Shown: piece by piece, positions 1 through 6,150 of the stretch
Layout: every line of letters begins with the position of its first letter
How positions within the stretch are numbered: the first letter of the stretch is position 1
DNA from: Anaerolineae bacterium
GTDB lineage: Bacteria > Chloroflexota > Anaerolineae > J102
Length of the DNA stretch: 11,279 bases
Direction: 5' to 3'
Assembly (NCBI GenBank): GCA_027036755.1
Contig: JALWDV010000436.1
Location: 1 to 11,279 of the forward strand
The notes under the pieces: generated by a model
Told to the model about the DNA's origin: nothing
The model's database searches: none
The model's input: only the letters and a program-made list of their open reading frames with translations
Translations under genes and position numbers: made by a program

Positions 1-60
1 GTGGGGGCCAAGTTCAGCGGCCAAGGCTGCAAAACTGACGAACGCTGTCTTGAACGTTGG

Positions 61-86
61 CTCAGCAGGCCTACCTTAGTAGTTAC
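61..86 (-). repeat. Short motif downstream of the cluster, related to the one upstream of ftsW
   Basis: Read on the minus strand, this stretch begins GTAACTACTAAGGTAG and ends CTGCTGAG. A closely similar sequence, GTAACCGCTGAAGGTAG followed by TCTGTCTG, lies on the plus strand at 11208-11232. The two share GTAAC, CT and AAGGTAG in the same order and differ by one inserted base and a few substitutions. They sit in inverted orientation in the non-coding DNA just outside each end of the cluster. I infer a dispersed intergenic repeat. With only two copies visible, chance or shared regulatory function cannot be excluded. The remainder of 1-99 shows no gene that I can support. Confidence 0.4.
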
Positions 87-99
87 CCGCAGTTGCAAT

Positions 100-133
100 A
101 AAAAACGCCCGGGCGAAAATGCCTCGGGCGTTT
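100..133 (-). terminator. Rho-independent terminator after ftsZ
   Basis: On the minus strand the sequence AAACGCCCG-A-GGC (133-121), loop ATTTTC (120-115), then GCC-CGGGCGTTT (114-103) forms a 12-bp stem with one bulged A, followed by a run of T (to 100). The stem begins 22 bases after the ftsZ stop codon. The T tract lies only on the side expected for leftward transcription, so it ends the ftsZ transcript and the whole cluster. Confidence 0.92.
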
Positions 134-154
134 GGGAATATCGGTTCTCTGCGC

Positions 155-1249
155 TTATTGCCGCTTGCGGCGGGTGCGGCGCAGGAAGGGAGGAATTTCG
201 ATGTTTTCGTTATCGGGCGCTGGCGGCGGCTCATGCTGCCCGGGAACGGGCCTGCGCACCGCACTGCGCACGCCGCTGCCGGGCGTCTGCATGGACGCGG
301 CGCTCTCGAAACCGGTGGCGATGACGGTGATGCGCAGGGTGTCGTTGAGGGTGGGATCGATGACCGCGCCGAAAATGATATTGGCTTCGGGATGAGCCGT
401 GCGGCGGATGATCTCCGCAGCCTCGTTGACCTCGAAAAGGCTCATATCCTCGCTGCCAGTGACATTGAAGAGGATTCCCCGGGCGCCGTCGATGCTGATA
501 TCCAGCAATTGCGAATGAATGGCTTCTTCCGCGGCCTGCTGGGCCCGGTTTTCGCCCCGGCCCGTGCCAATGGCCATCAGCGCCGCGCCGCCCTCGCTCA
601 TAATCGAGCGCACGTCTGCAAAGTCCAGATTGATGAGGCCCGGAATGGTGATGAGCTCGCTGATGCCCTGGATGCCCTGGCGCAGGACGTCATCCGCGGT
701 GGCGAAGGCCTCTTGCACGCTGGCCCGCTTGTCCACGATCTGCAACAAACGGTCGTTGGGGATGACGATGAGCGTATCGACATGATCCTTCAGACGCTCA
801 TGTCCCTCCTCCGCGATCTGCCGCCGCCGCGAGCCCTCGAAACTGAAGGGCTTGGTCACAACGCCGATGGTCAGAGCGCCGGTTTCGCGCGAAAGCCGGG
901 CGATGACGGGCGCCGCGCCCGTGCCCGTGCCGCCGCCCAATCCAGCCGTGATGAAGATCATATCCGCGCCCTTCAGCACTTCCTTCAACTCTTCGGCCGA
1001 TTCCTCGGCGGCCTGTTCGCCCACCTTGGGATCACCGCCCGAACCCAGGCCTTTGGTGAGTTTGTCGCCGATGCGGACGCGAATGGGGGCCTCGGAAAGC
1101 ATCAGCGCTTGCGCGTCTGTGTTCACGGTAATGAACTCGACGCCCTGGATGCCCTCCTGAATCATGCGGTTGACCGCGTTGCCGCCGCCGCCACCTACGC
1201 CGATGACTTTGATTTGAGCTAGATTTTCTACATAAGGTCGGGAGCTCAT
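155..1249 (-). CDS. ftsZ: Cell division protein FtsZ
   Basis: Tubulin-like GTPase that polymerises at midcell into the Z ring and recruits the division machinery. The 364-residue protein (numbered from the ATG at 1249) has the N-terminal nucleotide-binding IGVGGGGGNAVN segment (16-27), the tubulin signature GGGTGTG (105-111), the T7 loop NLDFADVR (207-214) whose acidic residue completes the GTPase site of the next subunit, and the conserved C-terminal peptide IEIPPFLRR (350-358) that binds FtsA and other partners. The linker before this peptide is short, about 35 residues, and the end is very basic (RRTRRKRQ). A TTG 15 bases upstream is in frame, but it forms part of the GGAGGA ribosome binding site, so the ATG is preferred. 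This is the last gene of the cluster. It has its own 146-base leader after ftsA and a terminator behind it, which would allow expression higher than that of ftsA. Confidence 0.98.
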   Translation of the reverse strand: MSSRPYVENLAQIKVIGVGGGGGNAVNRMIQEGIQGVEFITVNTDAQALMLSEAPIRVRIGDKLTKGLGSGGDPKVGEQAAEESAEELKEVLKGADMIFITAGLGGGTGTGAAPVIARLSRETGALTIGVVTKPFSFEGSRRRQIAEEGHERLKDHVDTLIVIPNDRLLQIVDKRASVQEAFATADDVLRQGIQGISELITIPGLINLDFADVRSIMSEGGAALMAIGTGRGENRAQQAAEEAIHSQLLDISIDGARGILFNVTGSEDMSLFEVNEAAEIIRRTAHPEANIIFGAVIDPTLNDTLRITVIATGFESAASMQTPGSGVRSAVRRPVPGQHEPPPAPDNENIEIPPFLRRTRRKRQ

Positions 1250-1256
1250 CGAATCT

Positions 1257-1262
1257 TCCTCC
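1257..1262 (-). promoter_or_regulatory. Ribosome binding site of ftsZ
   Basis: GGAGGA on the minus strand, with GGAGG ending 8 bases before the ATG at 1249. It is a near-perfect Shine-Dalgarno sequence, and it decides the start codon: the alternative in-frame TTG at 1264 overlaps this site and has no site of its own. Confidence 0.85.
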
Positions 1263-1333
1263 AAGAAGTCGGGGCGTGGCGTCTTCCTATGAACGCTGCA
1301 CGTTCCCGGGTGCTGTCAGGCTTTATAGGTTTC

Positions 1334-1362
1334 TATCTTAACTGAAATGTCGAGAATTCCAA
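1334..1362 (-). promoter_or_regulatory. Candidate sigma-70-type promoter of ftsZ
   Basis: Within the 146-base gap between ftsA and ftsZ, the minus strand has TTGGAA (1362-1357), a 17-base spacer and AAGATA (1339-1334). The surrounding DNA is clearly more A+T-rich than the rest of the cluster. A TATAAA at 1327-1322 is a possible alternative -10 box. Between this region and the gene is a small inverted repeat, GAACG-CTGCA-CGTTC (1291-1305). Separate ftsZ promoters are common in dcw clusters, but this assignment rests only on box similarity. Confidence 0.4.
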
Positions 1363-1395
1363 AATTTTGTTTGCAGATTGGGGATTATCTGGTGA

Positions 1396-2616
1396 TCAGC
1401 CGGGAAGCAGGTTGCGCATCCACCGGCTGATCTTGCTCATCAATGAGGAGCCCGAGGGCTCGGGCCGGGTCGAATAGGGATTTTCCTTCACCGCCTGCAG
1501 CAGCAATCCCACGCCGCAGGCGTTTTCGGGCGTCAGCATCTCTTTGGGAATATCGCCCAGGGGCGCGGGCCTGCCGATGCGAACGGGAATGCCCAGCATC
1601 TCCCGTCCCAGCGCATCCAGGCCCGGCAGCCGAGAGCCGCCGCCCGTTAGCACCAGTCCCGCCGAGAGCAGATCGCCATACCCCGAGCGATTGATCTCTC
1701 GCTGGATGAAAAGCAGCAGCTCCTCGGCCCGGGCGCTGAGGATTTCGGCGATGAACTGGCGGGAATACGTCTGATTGGGCTTGCCGCCAAAGCCCGGCGC
1801 GTTGACCGTCTCATTTTCGGGGATGAGCTCGGGCAGGGCATGGCCGTAGCGGGCCTTGAGCTTCTCCGCCACCGGTTGCGGCGTGTGCAAAATCGTAGCC
1901 AGATCGCTGGTGAAATGATTGCCGCCGATCTTCAGGATGGTCGTGTGCCAGATCGCGCCATTCAGATAAATGGCGATATCGGTGGTGCCCCCGCCGATGT
2001 CGGCCACAGCCACGCCCGCCTCCCGCTCCTCGGGCGTCAGCACGGCCTCGCCGCTGGCCAGAGGCTCCAGCACCAGAGTTTTGACCGTCACGCCATTGTT
2101 TTCGATGCACTTTTTGAGATTGCCGATGGCGGTGCGGGCCCCGGTGACGATATACGCATCCACCTCCAGCCGTCGCCCCTGCATGCCGATGGGCTCCTGC
2201 ACGCCCTCCTGACCATCGACAGTGAAGGTGCGGGCGATGACATGGATGATGTCCCGGTCGCTGGGGATGGGCACGGCCTGAGCCTCGGCCAGCACGCGAT
2301 TGATCTCGGGCCAATCGATGGCGCGGTTGCGGGGCGCAGCGATGACCCCGGAGCTGCTCTCGAAGCTGATGTGGCCGCCCACGATGCCTACATGAGCCTC
2401 CTCGATGTCGACGCCCGCTTTGGCCTCGGCCTTCTCGATGGATTCAGCGATAGCCTCGGTGGCCGCGGCGATGTTGACCACCACACCCCGCCGCAGGCCG
2501 CGGCTGCGCGAGCACGCCGCGCCCAGCAGATGAAACTCGTTCTCGGGCGTCATCTCGCCGATGAACGTGCAGATTTTTGTAGTTCCTACATCGATAGCGG
2601 TGATCAGATCGGACAC
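1396..2616 (-). CDS. ftsA: Cell division protein FtsA
   Basis: Actin-like ATPase that tethers FtsZ filaments to the inner face of the membrane and recruits later division proteins. The 406 residues contain the phosphate-1 motif IDVGTTK (8-14), a 1C subdomain (roughly 84-165) that is specific to FtsA among actin homologues, the phosphate-2 motif DIGGGTTD (206-213), the conserved GNHFTSDLA (232-240) and the adenosine motif LTGGGSRLPG (323-332). The last 16 residues, SLMSKISRWMRNLLPG, form a typical amphipathic membrane-targeting helix, so the protein is complete at both ends. The start is a GTG; no ATG or Shine-Dalgarno sequence lies between it and the ftsQ stop codon 27 bases upstream. The leader is free of G. 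ftsQ and ftsA are in the same frame and probably on one transcript. Confidence 0.97.
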   Translation of the reverse strand: MSDLITAIDVGTTKICTFIGEMTPENEFHLLGAACSRSRGLRRGVVVNIAAATEAIAESIEKAEAKAGVDIEEAHVGIVGGHISFESSSGVIAAPRNRAIDWPEINRVLAEAQAVPIPSDRDIIHVIARTFTVDGQEGVQEPIGMQGRRLEVDAYIVTGARTAIGNLKKCIENNGVTVKTLVLEPLASGEAVLTPEEREAGVAVADIGGGTTDIAIYLNGAIWHTTILKIGGNHFTSDLATILHTPQPVAEKLKARYGHALPELIPENETVNAPGFGGKPNQTYSRQFIAEILSARAEELLLFIQREINRSGYGDLLSAGLVLTGGGSRLPGLDALGREMLGIPVRIGRPAPLGDIPKEMLTPENACGVGLLLQAVKENPYSTRPEPSGSSLMSKISRWMRNLLPG

Positions 2617-2643
2617 GGTAGTAAAAGATGTTGAGTGTGGATT

Positions 2644-3483
2644 CTATTGAACGTAAACGTTATCGTAGCGGAGATCAACCGTCTTGACAGGCCGGTTTTC
2701 CCGCAAGAGCCGTTGGCGTATGGCTTGCCACGTGGCCAATTTGCGCTGCATCTCATCGCCATCGCCCAGATATACGCGCCAGCCCTCCGGGCTGATAAAG
2801 AAAAGACCATAGACCTGGCGATGATGAAACTCGCTCACGCCCGGAAGCGTCGTTGCGAGAATCTGCACCGCCTGCCCGACGCCCGGAGCCAGATGTTCGC
2901 CGTCGGTGCTGGCGGAGCCGTCTTCATCGATGAGCTGGGGGAGATCCGCGCGATCTCCGACCGCGGGGAAGAGGCGTCCTTCTTCATCCGCCCAGAGGAT
3001 TTTGTTCCCCTGGCGATAGATCAAAACCGGCTGGCGCTCGACCACATGGATCGCGACGCGGTTGGGCAGGGCCAGACTGACGCGCGCCTCCTTTACCTGG
3101 GGCAGAAAGGTCATCAGCCGCCGGGATGCGCGCTGCGGATCGATGGCGTAGATGTTTCGTCCGGCCAGATCGGCCTGCTGCAAGATTTGCTCATCGTTCA
3201 GATAGCTGTTGCCGCTGATTGCGGGCGTCTGCGTCTGGAACTCGGCGTCGGTGAAAAGAAAGACCAGCGCCGCAATCCCCGCCATCAGCAACAGCAGGGC
3301 GATGTAATGAGAAAACCCCCAGGCGCGGACGAGTTTGTTGAGGGCGGAATCCTTCTTGCGCCTGAGCGGTGCCTCGCGTCGGCCGAGCTGCTTCGCCCGC
3401 CCCTGTTTTATGGTCTTGGGCGAAAGCACCGGAAGGCTGGTGGCGCTGAATCGTTTCTTCTTCCTCGTTCCTCTCTTCGCCAT
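2644..3483 (-). CDS. ftsQ: Cell division protein FtsQ (POTRA-domain, bitopic)
   Basis: Bitopic membrane protein of the divisome that, with FtsB and FtsL, links the cytoplasmic ring to septal wall synthesis. Of its 279 residues, the first 58 are a very basic cytoplasmic tail (starting MAKRGTRKKKRF), followed by one hydrophobic membrane segment (about 59-78) and an extracytoplasmic part. The POTRA domain spans about 84-150, from ISGNSYL through the LPNRVAIHVVERQPV strand region. A FtsQ-type beta domain follows and ends in VDLRYDNVYVQ, close to the conserved family end. The start ATG is 9 bases after the ddl stop; AGG-containing bases upstream make only a weak ribosome binding site. Sequence conservation of this family is low, so the call rests on architecture plus position between ddl and ftsA. 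Confidence 0.93.
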   Translation of the reverse strand: MAKRGTRKKKRFSATSLPVLSPKTIKQGRAKQLGRREAPLRRKKDSALNKLVRAWGFSHYIALLLLMAGIAALVFLFTDAEFQTQTPAISGNSYLNDEQILQQADLAGRNIYAIDPQRASRRLMTFLPQVKEARVSLALPNRVAIHVVERQPVLIYRQGNKILWADEEGRLFPAVGDRADLPQLIDEDGSASTDGEHLAPGVGQAVQILATTLPGVSEFHHRQVYGLFFISPEGWRVYLGDGDEMQRKLATWQAIRQRLLRENRPVKTVDLRYDNVYVQ

Positions 3484-3492
3484 AGGCCTGGG

Positions 3493-4557
3493 TCATCCTG
3501 CCTGATAAGTGGTTTTCAGGGATTTTCTTTGACGATAGCGCTCGAATCCAAGCTGGATGAGCTGGTGGATCAATTCGGGATAGGGAATGCCGCTGGCCTC
3601 CCACAACTTGGGAAACATGCTGATGGCGGTGAAGCCGGGCATGGTGTTGATCTCGTTGATGAACAGCTCGCCCGTGGCGTCGTTCAGCAAGAAATCCACC
3701 CGGGCCAGACCGCTGCCTGCAACGGCCCGAAACGCCTTCACCGCCATCTTCTGCGCCTGTTCGGTCAATCGCGGGGCGATGGGCGCAGGAATGCGCTCCT
3801 GGCTGCTGCCGCTCAGATACTTGGCCTCGTAATCATAAAATTCATTGCTGGGGATGATCTCGCCCGGCGTCGACGCCCGTGGATATTCATTGCCCATCAC
3901 CGAGACTTCGATCTCTCGCACATGGGGCACAGCCTGTTCCACGACGATGAGTATATCATACTCGGCCGCTTCGCGAAGCCCGGCCAGCAACTCCTTTTTG
4001 TCATGCGCCTTACGAATGCCCACGCTGGAGCCCAGATTGGCGGGCTTGGTGAACATGGGATAATCCAGCTCGGCCTCCAGGCGGGCGATGACGTATTCGG
4101 GCGTTTGCTGCAACTGCCGTCGCTGGAGCTGCATCCAGGGCGTTTGGGGCAGGCCGCGCGCGGCGAAAACCTGCCTGGAAACCGCCTTGTTCATGGCCAA
4201 TGACGACGCCATCACCCCATTGCCCACGTAGGGGATGTCGGCCAGCTCGAAGAAGCCTTGCACCACGCCATCCTCGCCATAAGGCCCGTGCAGCACCGGG
4301 AAGATGATGTCCAGGCCCGCCAGCCGGGCGGGATCGGGCCAGCGGGGCGCGTCGGGCGGCGCGCTTTCGCCCGCCAGCAGACGTTCCAGGGGCCGCTCGA
4401 ACAGCCAGCGCCCGGTTTTATCGATGCCGATGGGAACGACGTCGTAGCGGGTGCGGTCGATGGCGGCCAGCACCGATTGGGCGCTCATCAGGCTCACTTC
4501 ATGCTCGCCTGATTGTCCGCCAAAAAGGACGCCGACGGTGGTTTTGGATGAGGTCAT
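3493..4557 (-). CDS. ddl: D-alanine--D-alanine ligase
   Basis: ATP-grasp ligase joining two D-alanines into the dipeptide later added to UDP-MurNAc-tripeptide by MurF. With the ATG at 4557 the protein has 354 residues, normal for the family. Visible motifs are LFGGQSGEHEVSL (11-23), the signature HGPYGEDG (90-97), KPANLGSSVG (171-180), the loop FYDYEAKYLSG (240-250), SGLARVDF (282-289) and NEINTMPGFT (301-310). The tyrosine-containing FYDYEAKY loop is that of D-Ala-D-Ala ligases, not VanA-type D-Ala-D-Lac enzymes. The reading frame stays open upstream to 4782, but the family begins close to KTTVGVLFGG, so the nearest ATG is chosen; another ATG at 4596 is possible. No Shine-Dalgarno sequence precedes either. 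A 555-base repeat-rich gap separates this gene from murB, so ddl-ftsQ-ftsA may have a separate promoter. Confidence 0.96.
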   Translation of the reverse strand: MTSSKTTVGVLFGGQSGEHEVSLMSAQSVLAAIDRTRYDVVPIGIDKTGRWLFERPLERLLAGESAPPDAPRWPDPARLAGLDIIFPVLHGPYGEDGVVQGFFELADIPYVGNGVMASSLAMNKAVSRQVFAARGLPQTPWMQLQRRQLQQTPEYVIARLEAELDYPMFTKPANLGSSVGIRKAHDKKELLAGLREAAEYDILIVVEQAVPHVREIEVSVMGNEYPRASTPGEIIPSNEFYDYEAKYLSGSSQERIPAPIAPRLTEQAQKMAVKAFRAVAGSGLARVDFLLNDATGELFINEINTMPGFTAISMFPKLWEASGIPYPELIHQLIQLGFERYRQRKSLKTTYQAG

Positions 4558-4714
4558 GGGTGAATTGGATGGGGTGGAGTGACGGGCGTGGTTCATGATG
4601 CGTTTGCATGTCACGCCGCATGGACGGGAGCCGTTGACAGGCGACATGCCAAAGCCGTCAAACGTCAAGGGGCAAACGTTATGTCCTGCAATTTCAAATT
4701 TGGCCTGGCGAAAA

Positions 4715-4857
4715 GCCCTCCTCCCGGCCTCCCCCCGCTTCGTCTGACGCCTTGGAGGGGGAGAAGCCCATCGCTTTGCCAATCTGCGTAGCAGATGAGC
4801 ATCTCCCTCCCCTGAACACGAGCGCAGCGAGTATCGGGGGAGGGCCGGGGAGGGGGC
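4715..4857. repeat. Large imperfect palindrome (REP/MITE-like)
   Basis: The left arm, starting GCCCTCCTCCCGGCC (4715) and running to about 4771, is matched by the reverse complement of the right arm, which reads GCCCCCTCCCCGGCCC inward from 4857. The arms are about 57-63 bases each, with gaps, and both contain a second pyrimidine/purine switch (GGAGGGGGAGAAG against CAGGGGAGGGAGATG). Near the centre is a perfect hairpin, ATCTGC-GTA-GCAGAT (4782-4796). No protein is encoded. The form is that of a non-autonomous dispersed element; copy number elsewhere in the genome is unknown. Confidence 0.7.
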
Positions 4858-4933
4858 GAAGTCCTGGCGGCCCGGCTGGGAAAGGGAACTAATTTCTGGG
4901 CGTGTACATAATTGGTTGCTTGCGCTTGCCTCC

Positions 4934-4970
4934 AGCCGGATTCGATGAACATTGACAAAATAATCCGGTT
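4934..4970. repeat. Spaced inverted repeat AGCCGGATT / AATCCGGTT
   Basis: AGCCGGATT (4934-4942) is followed after 19 bases by AATCCGGTT (4962-4970), giving an 8-bp near-perfect stem (core CCGGATT/AATCCGG) around an A+T-rich loop containing TTGACA. The same AGCCGGATT recurs at 5052-5060 inside the next palindrome, so this may be an outer piece of one composite element. Confidence 0.4.
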
Positions 4971-5002
4971 ATAGGCCCGGGGCGCTTCGCGCCCGCCGCC
5001 AA

Positions 5003-5103
5003 CGCCGGGGGATGAAGTCCCCCGGCTAGAAACAGCGCCCCTGCGGGGCTTAGCCGGATTTATCCGGCGCTGTTTTGTAGCCCGGCGACTTCATCGCCGG
5101 GCG
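5003..5103. repeat. Composite palindrome of two mirrored hairpins just after murB
   Basis: Hairpin one is GCCGGGGG-ATGAAGT-CCCCCGGC (5004-5026) and hairpin two is GCCCGGCGA-CTTCA-TCGCCGGGC (5080-5102). They are inverted copies of one 26-base unit (5003-5028 on minus, 5078-5103 on plus) and differ at four positions that form two base pairs, both kept paired. Inside them AAACAGCGCC (5030-5039) pairs with GGCGCTGTTT (5066-5075), and the centre holds CCCC-TGC-GGGG (5038-5048) and CCGGAT-TT-ATCCGG (5054-5067). The outer edge is only 9 bases from the murB stop codon. It resembles REP-type elements, which often protect mRNA 3' ends or terminate weakly. No T tract follows on the minus strand, so it is not a standard terminator. 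Confidence 0.75.
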
Positions 5104-5112
5104 GACTACGCA

Positions 5113-6123
5113 TTACGGGATTTGCTTCCCGGGCGAACCCGGCCAACGAGCATTTGCCTCTCTGGGGTCGGGTAAGACCGGTTCCGAAGGCCAGTCGCCG
5201 ATGAGCAGGATCTCCGGCTCCAGCAGCACGCCGAATTGCCGCCACACTTCGCGGCGGGCCAGGGCCATCAGCGCCAATACATCGGCCGCGGCGGCCCGTC
5301 CGCGATTGATGATGAAATTGGCGTGCTTTTCGCTGATGCAGGCGTCGCCCGCACAGCGGCCTTTCAATCCCGCCAGCTCGATGAGCCGACCGGCGTAGTC
5401 GCCCGGCGGGTTCTTGAAGATGGAGCCTGCGCTTTTCTCGGTGGGCTGGGTGCGCCGTCGATGCTGGATGGCGGCCCGGGCCTGTTCCGCGGCCCGGCCC
5501 TCGGTGTCGGGCGTCAGGCGGAAGGCCGCGGAGAGGATGACGGCGGGCGTTTGGTTCGGCTGCGTGCGCTTCAGACGGCTGTTGCGATAGCCGAAGGCCA
5601 TCTTGTCCGCGGGCCAGGTCTCCTCCCGGCCCTCGCGCCACACCCGCGCGCTTGCCAGCACGCTGGCGATGTCGCCGCCATGAGCGCCAGCATTGCCGAC
5701 GATGGCGCCGCCCACCGAGCCGGGAATGCTGACGGCCCAGCTCAGGCCCGCCAGCCCGCGGTTGACGCTCTCTCGGGCGAAGCCCGCCAGCGGCGCGCCC
5801 GCCTCCACCTCGACGACGGTCTGTTCATTCTGTTGTGAATGTTCCGGCCAGTAGATTGCCTTGCATTGATTGACAATCGTCAGGCCCGAGATTCCCGCGT
5901 CGCTGATGAGGATGTTGGAGCCGCCTCCCAGCAGCAGGAAGGGCGTCTGCGTGCGGTGCAGCAACGTCAGGGCTGCGATCAGGTCGTCCAGGCGCCGGAT
6001 GACGGCCAGATATTCGGCGGGGCCGCCAATGCGAAAAGTGGTGAAGGGGGCCAGGGAAGTGTTGCGACGCAAGCCGCCGCGACTCAGTTCATCCAGGGCC
6101 GCCTGGAGTTCGGCAGATAGCAT
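5113..6123 (-). CDS. murB: UDP-N-acetylenolpyruvoylglucosamine reductase (MurB)
   Basis: FAD-containing reductase that uses NADPH to convert UDP-GlcNAc-enolpyruvate to UDP-MurNAc, the second committed step of peptidoglycan precursor synthesis. Numbered from the upstream TTG at 6138, it shows the FAD-binding segments TTFRIGGPA (33-41), GGGSNILISD (71-80) and SIPGSVGGAIVGNAGAHGG (137-155), YRNSR (184-188), SAGSIFKNP (236-244) with the catalytic serine at about 239, HANFIINRG (272-280) and a C-terminal LEPEI with the catalytic glutamate at about 309. The compact layout with the GSIFKNP motif fits type II MurB. The ATG at 6123 is preferred (336 residues), with the TTG at 6138 possible; neither has a Shine-Dalgarno sequence. 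About 25 C-terminal residues after the last conserved motif are Pro/Gly-rich and probably not important. murC ends 27 bases upstream. Confidence 0.95.
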   Translation of the reverse strand: MLSAELQAALDELSRGGLRRNTSLAPFTTFRIGGPAEYLAVIRRLDDLIAALTLLHRTQTPFLLLGGGSNILISDAGISGLTIVNQCKAIYWPEHSQQNEQTVVEVEAGAPLAGFARESVNRGLAGLSWAVSIPGSVGGAIVGNAGAHGGDIASVLASARVWREGREETWPADKMAFGYRNSRLKRTQPNQTPAVILSAAFRLTPDTEGRAAEQARAAIQHRRRTQPTEKSAGSIFKNPPGDYAGRLIELAGLKGRCAGDACISEKHANFIINRGRAAAADVLALMALARREVWRQFGVLLEPEILLIGDWPSEPVLPDPREANARWPGSPGKQIP

Positions 6124-6150
6124 GGCGCGATGGCTCAAGAGCGGTGGCTG

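Larger units (their letters stand above)
4558..5112. other. Long non-coding gap between murB and ddl, rich in inverted repeats
   Basis: This is the only stretch over 300 bases without a gene. It holds two large palindromic elements (4715-4857 and 5003-5103, listed separately), a small GGGCGC-TTC-GCGCCC hairpin (4980-4994) and an A+T-richer segment (about 4890-4972) with a spaced inverted repeat. The open frames that cross it on either strand encode low-complexity sequence without family features, and I reject them. Everything else in the cluster is tightly packed, so repeat insertion at a boundary between two transcription units is a reasonable inference. Confidence 0.75.

Noticed and set aside
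661..680. Tandem GATGCCCTG in ftsZ
   Set aside because: It encodes conserved FtsZ residues (RQGIQGIS) and is a coding coincidence.
119..1222. Long plus-strand open frame opposite ftsZ
   Set aside because: It mirrors ftsZ codon by codon in a G+C-rich sequence and its product has no recognisable motif. It is a shadow of a certain gene.
2635..4203. 522-codon plus-strand open frame opposite ftsQ and ddl
   Set aside because: It spans two confidently identified minus-strand genes and their junction; the product is composition-driven, with no domain pattern or ribosome binding site.
3493..4557. VanA-type D-Ala-D-Lac ligase
   Set aside because: The FYDYEAKY loop with tyrosine is that of D-Ala-D-Ala ligases, and no vanH or vanX companion is present.
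4558..4782. N-terminal extension of ddl
   Set aside because: The extra 75 residues would come from repeat DNA and are outside the Ddl family, which begins near KTTVGVLFGG.
4665..4958. Possible small minus-strand gene in the murB-ddl gap
   Set aside because: It is built mostly from the palindrome at 4715-4857, and the product is low-complexity Pro/Arg/Ser sequence.
5003..5103. CRISPR repeats or a standard terminator
   Set aside because: Only two inverted units, no regular spacers, and no T tract after the hairpins on the minus strand.
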